64,000 nt of DNA from Spiroplasma endosymbiont of Panorpa germanica. GTDB lineage: Bacteria; Bacillota_I; Bacilli_A; Mycoplasmatales; Mycoplasmataceae. The position numbers were made by a program, and so were the translations under genes. The stretch is from contig NZ_OZ026461.1 in assembly GCF_964019765.1 (NCBI RefSeq), positions 682,001 to 746,000 on the forward strand, given 5' to 3'. The notes under the pieces are model-generated. The model saw only the letters and a list, made by a program, of their open reading frames with translations, searched no databases and was not told the DNA's origin. Shown one piece after another: positions 1-10,764 of the stretch. Each line of letters starts with the position of its first letter. Position 1 is the stretch's first letter.

Positions 1-675
1 ATCAATTTTAACAAAATCTTTTGCCTAAGTTTATTTTTACTACACTTCTTTGTTTTGATTGTTACGTTTTGAAACTTGTTTTATCCAAATAAAGAGTGAG
101 TTTTTATTTTACAAGTATCGTTAACAGTCTCATTAATTCAAACACTTTTAATGTTCTTGATTTACCTTTCATATAAATTACTTTTAAAACGCAAAGTGAT
201 TTTACAAAAAGCTAATTCATACAAATGATATAAAAATAGCAAGCCTGAAGAATTGAAAAGCATGTTAAAAATAGTGCTTCCCTCTTTTCTAATAATTCAA
301 GGAGAAACAGCTTCAATTATGAACGAAGTTGTTCGTGATACTTTTTTTGCTGCTGTTTATTCTTTTGTAATTGTTAGTTTCTTTATAATGTGTTTGTTAT
401 TTTTAATTATCGCCATTATTTCAATAAATGACTTAAAAATCAACTGTGTAACCAAGAGAATTTTTAAAATGATGCTGCGTTTAAAAAATGGTTCATTATC
501 ATTTTTTAAGGGCTTAAAAGTCAAAATAGCTGACGCTTTAATTATCAAGATTTACAATGAATCTATTGATATATTCATGGAAAATTATCGCAATGATGAT
601 TTATTAATAATTAATCAAATTTATACTGAAAAACTAAACGACTTGAAAAAAACTTTGGAGTTTAGAGGATTTTAA
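1..675 (+). CDS. Membrane protein, 3' part only (5' end outside window)
   Basis: The frame is open from the first base of the window with TGA read as Trp, and ends at TAA 673-675, leaving about 224 C-terminal residues. Three or four hydrophobic segments are visible: two near the start of the fragment and one or two in the middle. A basic, partly helical cytosolic tail of about 80 residues follows. I recognise no family. It lies 115 bases upstream of the fused ABC exporter gene on the same strand and ends in membrane segments, so a second permease subunit of that exporter is possible, but this is inference from position only. Confidence 0.6.
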
Positions 676-696
676 TTGACAACATGATTTAGTAAT

Positions 697-716
697 AAAC
701 TAAAAATTTTTAGTTT
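697..716. repeat. Perfect 20-bp AT-rich palindrome after the first gene
   Basis: AAACTAAAAA is followed directly by TTTTTAGTTT. It could form a weak hairpin, but it is all A/T apart from one pair per arm and has no clean T tract on the + strand. It may act as a weak terminator or a protein site between the two membrane-transport genes. The rest of 676-790 shows no convincing promoter. Confidence 0.35.
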
Positions 717-790
717 GAAAAAAAACTAAGGCATGTTATCAATATTTACAATAGAAGATATTTTTAGCTTGCCCAGATAAAGGAGCAACC

Positions 791-2446
791 ATGAAAAATC
801 AAATTATTAATACTCAAGAAAAAACACAAAATAAATTAGTACCAAGCCTAATTGAGGCTGATAAAAAACCTTTAATCGAGTTGATTAAGGTTGGTAAGAA
901 ATATAAAGATAAAGTTATTTTAAAAGAAATTGACTTAAAAATTTATGAAGATGATAGAATAGGAATTATTGGCTCAAATGGAGCTGGTAAAACCACCATT
1001 AGTGAAATAATTGGTGGCACTAAAGTAATTTCTTCAGGAACTATTAAAAGAGCCACTGATACAATTTTAGGATTTCAGTTCCAAGCATCAGCTTATCCCG
1101 TGGGAATAACTGTTTTTGATATGATCAAATACTACTTAGAAGTATTCTCTATACCTATGGATGAAAGTGAATTAAATCAAGTTTTAGAAAGATATCAAAT
1201 TTCAAAATTTAAAAATCGCTCGCTTGAACGATTGAGTGGCGGTCAACAACAGTTGGTAAATATTTTGCTAAGCCTTATTCACAACCCTGATTTTGTCATC
1301 TTAGACGAAATTTCAACTGGACTTGATATTGAGGTCAGAAGTGAAATCTTTAAAATAATTAGAGAGAATATAATCGCTCAAAATAAAGGTATGGTTCTAG
1401 TAACTCATCAAATGCAAGAAATTGAAGATTTGTGTAATAAATTTATTTACATTGATCAAGGCGAAATTAAAGAATCGGGGGAAGTTAGTAAATTAGTTGA
1501 TGCTTATGGTTCAGTTGAGAACTATACAATGCTAAAACTAAAGAAAAGTAAAGAGAAAAAAATAGTAGTACTCTCAGATACAAGAACAAATAATAAACCA
1601 GCTGTAATTAATCCTAAGAATCGTTTTAACAAAATTATTAACAGCGAACAAAATAAGGGTAAAAGCATTCCTTTAATCAAGTTAATTTTAAAATATTATT
1701 ATAAAGGTATTGCTGTACCTTTCTTTCTTCTAGCATTCCCTATTATCTTAATGTTCTTGGAAGGATTTGCCTTTAAAGAAATTTATGGGGGCTTAAATCC
1801 CCAAGCTACAGCCAAGATTATCAAACAACTTACTGTTTCAGTTGGAACTGTTTGTATTATAATAGTCGGAATTTCTGTATTACCCCAAACTCTAATCGAA
1901 TTTAGAAATAGTGGTTTGATGAAACGTATTGGTTCAACTAATACCAGAGCCATTAATTTCATAATTTCTACAATTGGTATTTGCGTTATATTTATGATTT
2001 TAACTTTTCTATGAACCCTACTTTGAAGCGGAATTATGTTTGGGTGAGAATTTGGGTGAAAAGAGATTATTGCCCCAAAACAAATAGGAGAATCAATTGG
2101 TTATTTAGCTTTAATTATTTTAACTTCAACGACTTTTGGACTAATGATTGCTAGCCTATTTAAATCTAGTTCTCCAACTGCATATATCACAATTTCAAAT
2201 ATCATTTTCATTCCTACAGCATTTTTGAGTGGATCGTTTATCCCGATTGACTTAATTGAAAAAAGCACAATTCTAAATGGTTTTTCTTATTTAAACGTCT
2301 TTAAATATACTATCACCCCATTGAATAGTTCTTGGTTTGGAACTTTTGAGTTTGACTTAAAAAACACTATTTTCTTTTTTGTATCACTAATTATAATTAT
2401 TACCTTTGGATTTATCAGCTTTAAAAAACTAAGCTGAGATAAATAA
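791..2446 (+). CDS. ABC exporter with ATPase and permease fused in one chain
   Basis: Encodes 551 residues. Residues 28-240 are an ABC ATPase: Walker A GSNGAGKTT (61-69), signature LSGGQ (148-152), Walker B ending LDE (171-173) and switch His206. After a basic linker (about 255-300), roughly six hydrophobic segments form an ABC-2-type permease. ATPase-permease fusions of this kind are common in Mollicutes and usually export drugs, lipids or peptides; the substrate cannot be told from sequence. Start chosen at ATG 791 because AAAGGAG precedes it by six bases. Several TGA codons in the permease half (2012-2080) encode Trp. A hairpin terminator follows. Confidence 0.85.
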
Positions 2447-2462
2447 TAAACTAACTTTTTAT

Positions 2463-2496
2463 AGCCAGAACTAAAGTTTTAGTTTTGGCTTTTTTA
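2463..2496 (+). terminator. Rho-independent terminator of the ABC exporter gene
   Basis: An AGCC-to-GGCT hairpin (2463-2490), about 12 base pairs with one mismatch, is followed by six T. It begins 16 bases after the stop codon. Confidence 0.85.
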
Positions 2497-2537
2497 AACC
2501 CTACTCAATTGACAATTATATTTTATAGACTATTTTT

Positions 2538-2546
2538 TGCTATAAT
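2538..2546 (+). promoter_or_regulatory. Extended -10 promoter of the HIT gene
   Basis: TGCTATAAT at 2538-2546 matches the extended -10 consensus TGnTATAAT, about 25 bases before the start codon. TTGACA at 2509-2514 is too far away (26-base spacer) to be a normal -35 partner. An identical TTGCTATAAT lies before def. Confidence 0.65.
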
Positions 2547-2570
2547 CTTATTAGAAAAAGAGGCGATAAA

Positions 2571-2978
2571 ATGGATAAATGTATGTTTTGTGAAATAGTA
2601 GCTAAAAAAATCCCGAGCAAGAAAGTATTTGAAAACGACGAAGTTTATGCTTTTTTAGACATTTTCCCCAATTCTGACGGTCATACCTTGATAATACCAA
2701 AGAAACATTCAAATGACTTGCAGAGCACGGATTTTGACACTTTAAAAGCAATCGGAAGCGCTCGTAAAGAGGTTGCCGACTTACTGGTTCAAAAGATTCA
2801 AAAACCAATTGTCGGATTTAATTATGTTTCAAATCAAGGTGCCGAAGCCTTTCAAATGGTTTTTCACTACCATGAACACGTAATACCTAAGTATACAAAA
2901 TCTGAAGGATTTTTGATTAATAAAAATGTTCAAAATTTAAGCGATTTAGATGAGGTTCATCAACAAATTTTAAAATAA
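2571..2978 (+). CDS. HIT-family nucleotide hydrolase/transferase
   Basis: Encodes 135 residues of the histidine triad family (Hit/HinT-like), which hydrolyse nucleoside phosphoramidates or dinucleoside polyphosphates. The triad is seen as HYHEHV with His99, His101 and His103, the middle of the catalytic loop. The N-terminal C4-x-x-C7 pair and His46 fit the zinc-binding variant of the family. Length is typical. SD AGAGG lies shortly upstream of ATG 2571. Single-gene unit between a terminator and the convergent yhaM gene. Confidence 0.9.
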   Translation: MDKCMFCEIVAKKIPSKKVFENDEVYAFLDIFPNSDGHTLIIPKKHSNDLQSTDFDTLKAIGSARKEVADLLVQKIQKPIVGFNYVSNQGAEAFQMVFHYHEHVIPKYTKSEGFLINKNVQNLSDLDEVHQQILK

Positions 2979-2981
2979 AAA

Positions 2982-3017
2982 AAAAACCAAAGAAATAATT
3001 TTTCGGGTTTATTTTTT
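2982..3017. terminator. Probable bidirectional terminator between hit and yhaM
   Basis: AAACC ... GGTTT with an inner GAAA/TTTC stem lies in the space between the convergent stops, with A and T runs on either side. The stem has bulges, so it is weaker than the others in this window. Confidence 0.45.
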
Positions 3018-4001
3018 TATGCTTTTAGGATCAAAATGATTTAAAAACATTTTTCCATCTTCACTTAATATTCTAGCACTTCACTCGTTGTTACCAACTT
3101 TGCTTAGTTCATCATTTATCTTATATATTCTAGCATCCAAACTATCGAATGTTGAAAGGATGACAGCTTCAATTAATACCGGTTCTACAGGAGAACCAAA
3201 TTCATTCTTACCATGACTTGCCAAAACCATGTGTTGTAATTTAGTTACTTCACTGTTTATTTGTCCATTACTATCTGTTAACAAATCTAATTCAATGGCC
3301 ACGTTATTTATAAACGAATTCCCGATTGAAATATGTCCAAGCAATTTACCTTCAAGACTGTAGTCTGTTCCTGTAATATCAGCAATTTCAACAACTTTAC
3401 CAACATCATGAAGAATTGATCCACAGATTACTAAATCTCAGTCGATATTAGCATAACCGTAGTTACCCATGATAGACTTGGCATTTCTTACCAATGTATA
3501 ACTATGTCAGAATAATCCTCCCACAACATTATGGTGAATTGACATAGCTGCTGGATAACTTAAAAAGTCATCTTTTAATCGGTGCAAGATTGTTTCGGTT
3601 AACTTTTTATAAATCGGGTTTTTTACTTCGCTTAGAATCTTGGAAAAATTATTTCAATTTTCCTCAATATTAATTGGCGCACTCATATTAAAATCTTGGA
3701 ATTTAATACCCAATTTTTCAAAATCTTGAGCTTCAATGATTTTGTAACTATTTATTTTTAGTTGAATCTGGTTTCGATATAGATTAGCGACACCTTCAAC
3801 ATTAATAATTTGATTAACAGCAATTGTTTCCTTATCTTCATTTGTTGAATTTCAAAGGCGAGCTTCTACTCTACCAGTTTTATCTACTAAATGGATAATC
3901 AAATAATTCATTCCATTACTTCCAGTTGATGAAATTATCTTTTCAATTCTAGCAACAATGTTTATATTTTTATCTGAACTTTTTATATCAAAAATTTTCA
4001 A
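3009..4001 (-). CDS. yhaM: 3'-5' exoribonuclease YhaM (OB fold + HD domain)
   Basis: Encodes 330 residues. Residues 1-100 form an OB-type nucleic-acid-binding domain and about 150-310 an HD phosphohydrolase domain (conserved SIHH, HSYTL, and HD at 198-199 in ILHDVGK). This is the YhaM family, which trims RNA from the 3' end in Firmicutes. Start chosen at TTG 4001: no ATG fits, the OB fold begins there, and GAGGGGGA lies five bases before it. It follows the E2-like gene with a 17-base gap and closes the long minus-strand run. With RNase III and RNase J it gives three RNA-processing nucleases in this window. Confidence 0.88.
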
Positions 4002-4018
4002 TTTTTCCCCCTCTTGGC

Positions 4019-6097
4019 TTAAATTAGTAAGCCTGGATTAATTAGTAATTTAGCAAATTCTTGCAGTATTTGGTTAGCTTCTACCAAATTAAGAGTTTTA
4101 TTATTAAAAGTCATTGTTATGTTTACCATATTTTTAATGAATATTGCATTGTTTTCAGAAACAGGTTTTTGAATAATATTTCCTACCCCAATTGCAAATA
4201 ACTCTCCAGGTTTTAATTGTCAAATACCTTTTTTAAGTTTTAGACTACCAAAATCAATAATTGAAATTTGGCATTTTGAATTTTCAGGATAATCATTTCC
4301 AAACTGGAATTCTTGCTTTTGTTCAGTTAATATTCTAGCAATTTCGCTAATTTCTTCATTTAAGCTGATGCTAATTGTTGGTAATACCATTTCCTTTTTA
4401 CTAAATAATGAATATCTAATAATTTTATCTTCTTCTTTAATGTTCAAACCGTTTTTTTGAAGTGTTTTATTTCAAGACTTCATAGCCGCTTTAATAAAGA
4501 ATGTCATAAGCGAAAGTTCAAGACCTTTTTCAAAAAATGGGTGTGCCATTAAGTCAAAAAGATTGCTCAATGATGTTAAATCAACTTCTAAGTCAATCGA
4601 AGTATTTGAAGCAAAGTTATTGGCCCCAAATGAATTAGAAGCCTTAGTTTTTTTAACTAACTTATCCTTTTTAGAAACATTTTCAGGAATTGTCTTTTTA
4701 GGGTAATCTTTTGATAAAAAATCAAATTCTTTTATCGTAAGATCAATATTTGATTTTAAATCATTTCTTTGGGTATTAGATTTAAATTCATCAACTTCTG
4801 CCAATTCCCTTGAAAGTTGTTTTTTAATCTCAGATATATTTTTATGGTTGTATCTATTTTCATTTACTGGCACCTTAACTTCTTCGTTCGAAGTCTTAGC
4901 CGGAGTTTCTTCAAATAAATTCATTTTCAATTGATCTCAAGTTAGGAATTCGATCGGTTCATCATTGACTAATTTTTCTTCAATAACTAAAGATTCTTCT
5001 ACAATTGGTTCTACAATAATTGGAGTTTCTTCAATAACTAAAGATTCTTCTACAATTGGTTCTACAATAATTGGAGTTTCTTCAATAACTAAAGATTCTT
5101 CTGTAGTTGGTTCGGGTTCTACAATAGGTTCTTCAATAACTAGAGATTCTTCTACAATTGGTTCAGGTTCTTCTACAATTGGTTCCTCTTCGACAACGAT
5201 TTCATCAGCCATTATTTCTTCAAATGCAGCTTGAGCCATGGTTGATGTTAGAGAGTTATCTAGAACTTGGGTTTTCTCGTAAAGTAGATCAAAGTCCATT
5301 GTTTCATTAGTAATAGTTTTTAAATCATCTGCCGTAATTGATTCCATAGATTTATCAGTATCAAATTCAACTTTGTCAGTATTATCAATATTACTCATTA
5401 GAGTTGATGCTGGGACATTGAAGTTTTTACCATCAAAAATGGTTTCATCATTATTCATAAAGATTGATTCGTCTTCAAGTCTTTTATCAATCATATTTCC
5501 AATAATATCAAGTTCTTGAGTTAAATTATCAAAGTTGGTTGTTAGTTCATCAAATTTCTTGCGATTTATTTCAGCTGTTTGAGTGTTCAAGATTTCATCA
5601 GTTCAATTATTTGAAAGTTGTTCTTCTAAAACTATCTCACGAACCTTTGTTTCTAAGGGAGCTGATGGTCTTACTTGCATATTAACTGTTTCTATTGTAA
5701 TTGATCCAGATTCTTGATCTGCAATTTCCATAGTCATGGTTTGAGCATTTTCATAAATATCTTGGTCTCGGGAATCATATTTTGGCTGATTGTATTTAGG
5801 GTTTTCAGTAATAACATCTTTTAAAGATTTTCCAATGCTTTTAACGCTGTGGATGTTTTTGACTTCTTGTTCATTAAAAATATCAAAAATTATATCCCCA
5901 TTAGTAACAATTAGAGATTCTAAAATATTAATGTTTTTAATAACCCCATTAACATGAGCTACAACATCAAAAGTTTCTAGTTGGGTAGAAATTTTAGCGA
6001 TAACTTGGCCTTTTTTTACAATTTCCCCGTCTAAAACATAAACTTTTTCAACTATACCCTTTAAATTACTTTCTGTTTTAAATTTTATTCTATTCAT
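4019..6097 (-). CDS. E2-like protein: degenerate lipoyl-like and acyltransferase-like domains joined by an acidic repeat linker
   Basis: One 692-residue frame with TGA = Trp. Residues 1-75 resemble a biotinyl/lipoyl domain, with glycines and hairpin spacing matching E2 proteins, but the carrier Lys is Leu40 (KISTQLETFD where E2 has a DK-A motif). Residues about 100-490 are low-complexity and acidic, with four 17-residue repeats (SLVIEE-TPII-VEPIVEE) at about 305-372. Residues about 490-692 resemble the E2 acyltransferase core: EVDLTSL, MTFFIKAA, ISIIDFGS and GVGNIIQKPV. Its SFDHRxxDG active-site motif reads TFNNKTLNL (663-671), so His and one Asp are both Asn. No subunit-binding domain is visible. 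Operon with trmFO upstream and yhaM 17 bases downstream. Probably a structural or regulatory pseudoenzyme; the role is unknown. Confidence 0.75.
4981..5184 (-). repeat. Four 51-bp tandem repeats inside the E2-like gene
   Basis: Copies start at 4981, 5032, 5083 and 5134. The first two are nearly identical and the others diverged. Fifty-one bases keep the frame, so gain or loss of copies changes the linker by 17 acidic residues without breaking the protein. Confidence 0.9.
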
Positions 6098-6175
6098 TTT
6101 AAAGCCCTTCTTTAAACATCAAGTTAATTTTACTACATTTATGCCTTTTTTTGAAATAATAAGAAACAGAAATTT

Positions 6176-7480
6176 TTAAATGTTTTTAAGGTAATTTTTC
6201 ATTTCCTCTATTGATCTTTGATGGAAGGCCAAGTTTTTCTCTTCTCGATCTGAGAAGACATTTTCTAAGGTTGGCAATATCCCCAAATTGGCTTTCATCG
6301 GCTTTAGTTTTTTGTGTTGGGAATTTGTAATATATTCTACCAAAGCTCCTAAGACTGTTTCTTTTGGCAAGGGTTGAAATTTTTGCTTTTTAATAAATTT
6401 ATCAACACTCAAAGCAACGATCAAACCAGTTGCAGCTGATTCTAAATAACCCTCAACACCAGTAATTTGGCCAGCAAAAAAGAGGTTTTTCTTTCTCATA
6501 ACTTGTAGTCCTGAATTTAGTATTTTGGGAGAGTTAATATAATTGTTTTTATGCATTACTCCGTAGCGCAAGATTTCAGCGTTTTGCAAACCTGGAAGCT
6601 TTTGTAAAATTCTTTTTTGTTCGCCTCATTTTAAATTAGTTTGGAAACCAACAATATTATAAAGCGAATCAATAGCATCATCTTGTCTTAATTGAACCAC
6701 CGCGTACGGAGTTGAATTGGTTTTGGGATTAATTAATTTATTTGAACTCATGGGTCCATTCAATAAATTTTTACGCCCTTTTTTGGCTAACACCTCAATT
6801 GGTTGACACCCTTGAAAGAAAATAGCTTTTTCAAATTCCTTAATTTCAACCACTTCACCAGCTAGAAGCTCTTGGTATCAATTTTCAAATTCTTGCTCAC
6901 TTAAAGGAACACAAATGTATTCTCCGTTATTTTTTTGGTGTCTTGAAGACCAATAAACATTTGAAAAATCAATTGAATCTTTGGCAACAATTGGAGCTGA
7001 AGCATCTAAAAAGAATAGCTTATTTTTACCAGTAATTTGAGATATTTGTTCTTGTAATTTTTGGGTAGTTAAAGGTCCTGAAGCTATAATGGTAATATCT
7101 TCATCATTTATTTCAAAGAACTCTTCTTCAATAACTGTAATATTGGGATTGTTATAGATTGACTCTGTAATTCGTTGAGAAAAACTTTCACGATCAACTG
7201 CAAGCGCGTCATCGCTGGGAATTTCAGCTTCATATGCTGTTTTTAGAATTAAAGAATCTAGCATTTGCATTTCTTCTTTTAAAATTCCAACCGCATTTTT
7301 AATTGACTTACTTCTGAAAGTATTACTACATACTAGTTCACCTAAATTTTGGCTTTTTTGAACAGGATTAGGATTCACTTTTTTAGATTCATAAATTTCA
7401 ACACAATAACCTTTGTTCGCTAATTGAAAAGCGGCCTCACAACCCGCAAGACCAGCTCCAATGATTTTAATTTTAGCCAT
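6176..7480 (-). CDS. trmFO: Folate/FAD-dependent tRNA (uracil-54 C5) methyltransferase
   Basis: Encodes 434 residues, the usual length. TrmFO makes ribothymidine at position 54 of tRNA using methylenetetrahydrofolate and FADH2. The N-terminal dinucleotide-binding motif GAGLAG is at residues 8-13. Cys51 in LVCSNTFRS and the later Cys in FQGCQPIEV match the two conserved cysteines of the family. Three internal TGA codons encode Trp. ATG 7480 shares one base with the stop of cutC (TAATG), so the two are probably translationally coupled. Confidence 0.93.
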
Positions 7481-8151
7481 TATAGTGATGGCTTTTTCTG
7501 TTTAAAAGCATTTATTTTATTAATATCTATTTCACTATCTCAGTTATTTGAGATTCTAGCTGCAGTTCCTATATGAATCTGGTCTGTGGCATTCAAAATG
7601 TCACTGACATTATCAATAGTAACCCCACCTCCAGCTAAAATTTTCATAGTTGTGTTTAAATTTATTTCTTGAATTAGGTTCACATTCTCCGCAATTGGAT
7701 TTGTTCCCCCAGCTGTTAAAATATTGGTTACATTAATTGAGTCTAAAAATATGGCCGCTTCCAAAAAACTTGGAACATAATCAAAGGCTTTATGGAATGT
7801 AACTGTTTTATTTTTAACTACATTCATTATCTTTATCATTTTATTGTAGTCAATCTCTCCGTTTTGATTAAGAACTCCAACAACAATTCCTTTGGCCTTA
7901 GTTTTATTAACAAATCTAATATCTTCTAAAATTTGGTTAAATTCTTCGTCAGTATAAACAAAATCCCTAGCTGTTGGTCTAATGATTACATTAACCGGGA
8001 GATGCGATAATTCCGTTGCTTTGGTAATTAAATCACGACTCGGAGTTAGTCCTCCCACTTCTAAATTATCGCAAAGTTCAATTCGATTTGCTTGTGAATT
8101 ATTAATTCTTTTGATATCTTCCAAATTTTTGGCAATTACTTCTAAAACCAT
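7480..8151 (-). CDS. cutC: CutC-family protein
   Basis: Encodes 223 residues of the CutC TIM-barrel family, once linked to copper homeostasis; the true biochemical role is unsettled. The typical opening [10 protein letters not shown], the [16 protein letters not shown] segment and the ILTAGG and KILAGGGV loops are seen. Start ATG 8151 is 10 bases after the stop of metK, with GGAG in the gap. Its own TAA overlaps the trmFO start. Confidence 0.88.
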
Positions 8152-8161
8152 ATGTTTCTCC

Positions 8162-9307
8162 TTATTTTAAGTATTTTTTTAGTTGATTTACTTTATCAAG
8201 TTTTTCTCAAGAACAATCTTGGATTCCAAAGTGACCATAGCGACTTGTGTTAAAGAAAACTGGTTTTCTTAAATCTAATTCTTTAATAATTCCCGAAACC
8301 GAAAAGTCAAAAGTTGCCTCAACGGCTTCATAAATTTTTTCAAGAGGAATACTGTGTGTTCCAAAAGTTTCAATAAAAATTGAAACTGGTTTTGGAATTC
8401 CGATTGCATAACTTAACTGAATTTCTAGTTTATCAGCCAACCCAGCAGCCACCAAATTTTTAGCAGCGTAACGCGCCATATAAGCAGCACTCCGATCAAC
8501 TTTTGTTCCATCTTTTCCAGAGAAAGCTCCTCCACCGTGGCGAGCATAACCTCCATAAGTATCAGCAATAATTTTTCTTCCTGTCAGACCAGTATCCCCT
8601 TGTGGTCCTCCGATTACAAATCTTCCAGTTGGATTAATTAATACTTTAAAATCTGAGTTTAACATATATTTGTCAACAACAATCGCATTCATGATTTTTT
8701 CTTTAACAAATTTTTTAAATTCCGCTTCATTAAAATCTGGATTGTGTTGAATCGACATTAAAATTGTATCTACTTTAGGATTTTTTTGGTCAGTATAATC
8801 AATTGTAACTTGTGATTTCATATCAGGTCGAGAATCTTTGAATTCCCCATTTTTACGCAACTTAGTTGCTAAGTATACCAAATCATGGGCGATGGCAATT
8901 GCTAGTGGCATATAATTAGCAGCCTCATTTGTTGCATAACCAAACATGATTCCCTGGTCTCCTGCTCCAATAACGTCATTTGCTTGGTCAATTCCCATAG
9001 CAATGTCAGTTGATTGTTCTTCTATCTTATTAAGAATTTCACAAGTTTTTGAGTCAATTCCTCAAGAAGAATCATTATATCCTATTTTTTGTAAAACATC
9101 TCTGGCAATCTGAATGTAATCAACTTTGGCTTTGGTTGAGATTTCCCCACCAATAACAATAAAGTTAGTTGTGGCGAAGCACTCGCAAGCAACTTTAGAG
9201 TTTGGATCTTGACGTAGAACCTCATCTAGTATTGCATCAGAAATCTGATCGCAAATCTTATCTGGATGTCCTTCCGAGACAGATTCGCTTGTAAATAATT
9301 TTTTCAT
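8162..9307 (-). CDS. metK: S-adenosylmethionine synthase
   Basis: Encodes 381 residues. It converts methionine and ATP to S-adenosylmethionine, needed here by the methyltransferases RsmB, RsmD and RlmN. Signature motifs are present: [14 protein letters not shown] near the N-terminus, [12 protein letters not shown], and the glycine-rich [13 protein letters not shown] loop. Start ATG 9307 has GGAGA eight bases upstream. First gene of the probable metK - cutC - trmFO - E2-like - yhaM operon; spacings are 10, -1, 78 and 17 bases. No SAM riboswitch is apparent in the short leader. Confidence 0.95.
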
Positions 9308-9331
9308 AAATTCTCCTTTAAACTACTATAA

Positions 9332-9360
9332 ATTTTAAACAATTTCTAAAATATCTGCAA
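9332..9360 (-). promoter_or_regulatory. Probable promoter of metK
   Basis: Reading the minus strand, TTGCAG (9360-9355) and TAAAAT (9337-9332) are separated by 17 bases and lie 25 bases before the metK start codon. Confidence 0.5.
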
Positions 9361-9366
9361 GTATTT

Positions 9367-10752
9367 TTAAATCCAAGTGCCTTTTTTCTTCATTTTTCTA
9401 ATTAAGAAACTGGCATAGATGTTTATTAAAATACCAAAAAAATTCAAGAATATCAAGTCGACTATGTAATTCTTTTTCAAGTAAATTGCATAATCCAAAT
9501 AGTTGGTGGTTTTTTTAATATTTAAGAAAATCCAACAAAAACTTAGTACAAAGACTGAGACAATTATAAATCTTGATAACGGGGTTACTAAATTTAAATC
9601 TAATAAATCAATTCAGCCGATTGCTCAGAAAATAAATAATAACTCAAAAAAAGCAAATAACAAGAAGATGTTAACCATTATTAAAAAAACTGAGACTCGA
9701 TTTATTTTATACTTAAAAGTTTCAACCGGTGATTCCTTTATTATATTAATTTTAAATATATAAATGGCGCTAGCAAAAAAGTAAGGAATATTGAGGGTTA
9801 AGGCATCAAAGATACAGTTTCCCAACGGCACTGGAATTAGGTTCTCCAAATAGTACTTTTTTCTAATTATAGAAAAAATTGTTGTTAGATTGATTCATAG
9901 AAATACCCAGATATAGGTATACTTAACTGAATCATCTAGTATGTGGGTAAATTTTAAATAAAATAAAACAGTGTTTGAGGCTAAAGTGAATGTCATCAAT
10001 CCAAAGAATACTCACAAAATCATACTAACAATTTTATTGTAACCAGTTTTGATTTTAATATTAGCACTATTATTGTATTGCATTTTTCAGACATCATACA
10101 TCGGATTTCTAAAAACACTGCGGATTTGTAAAATTGAAAAAAGTGGATTTAAGCAAAAAAGTGATAAAATTCCTATTGAAACTTTTTTACGAGCTTCAAA
10201 ATCACTCAGATAAGCTCTTTTTGAATTAGCCATAACATAAACAGTTAGCGGGATAAGAAATGGCACTAAAATAACTGAGATACAACCACTGATAATCAAA
10301 AAGACATGTCAGGTAATATTATTTTTATTATGAAAGTTGTCATCAGTAATGATTATGCTAGCAATGTTTTCTCCTTCATTCTCCAAACTTGTTATTTTAA
10401 TTAATTGAGGAATTATAAAAAAGTTGATTGAAAAAATTGCTATCATTATTAATGCATCTCGATTTTTCTTCAACATTTCAGTTGAGGAGAAAGCCAATAT
10501 TAATCATAGACTGGCTCAAAAACCTAATAAAAACATCATTGGAGCTGTTAGTTTTACTCAAACAAAATTACGATGACGCAAATCTAAATTATCAAAATTA
10601 ATTCATCAGTTGGCTAGGGAGGCAATTAGAACAAAAAAGCAGGCAAACGATAAAATAAGCATCAGCATTCCGATCATCGTAAAGACTTTGTCTGAATAAG
10701 TATTTTTAAAGATCATCGATTCTTTTTTTCTTAAGAAATTATTTCTAACCAT
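9367..10752 (-). CDS. Polytopic membrane protein of unknown function
   Basis: Encodes 461 residues with about eleven hydrophobic segments spread over the whole chain, short loops, and one polar loop between about residues 110 and 140. No family recognised. Many of its Trp residues are TGA codons. Start ATG 10752 has a perfect AAAGGAGG nine bases upstream. The gene follows the alpha/beta hydrolase gene by 12 bases, so the two are co-transcribed and may act together in the membrane. Confidence 0.8.
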
Positions 10753-10764
10753 TACTTACCTCCT

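Noticed and set aside
676-681. TTGACA just after the first gene as a -35 element
   Set aside because: No -10-like hexamer occurs at a suitable distance.
4981-5184. Possible CRISPR array
   Set aside because: Units are directly adjacent with no unique spacers, and the repeat is in frame inside a protein gene. The 32125-32229 repeat is rejected for the same reasons.
4965-5234. An 89-residue open frame on the + strand rich in Ser/Ile/Thr
   Set aside because: It is the antisense shadow of the acidic repeats in the E2-like gene; it has no SD and mirrors the repeat period.
6176-7480. Apparent frameshifts or pseudogene fragments in trmFO and many other genes
   Set aside because: All breaks are TGA codons in one unbroken frame at Trp positions; this is genetic code 4, not decay.
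9308-9366. SAM riboswitch in front of metK
   Set aside because: The gap is only 59 bases and shows no multi-stem structure.
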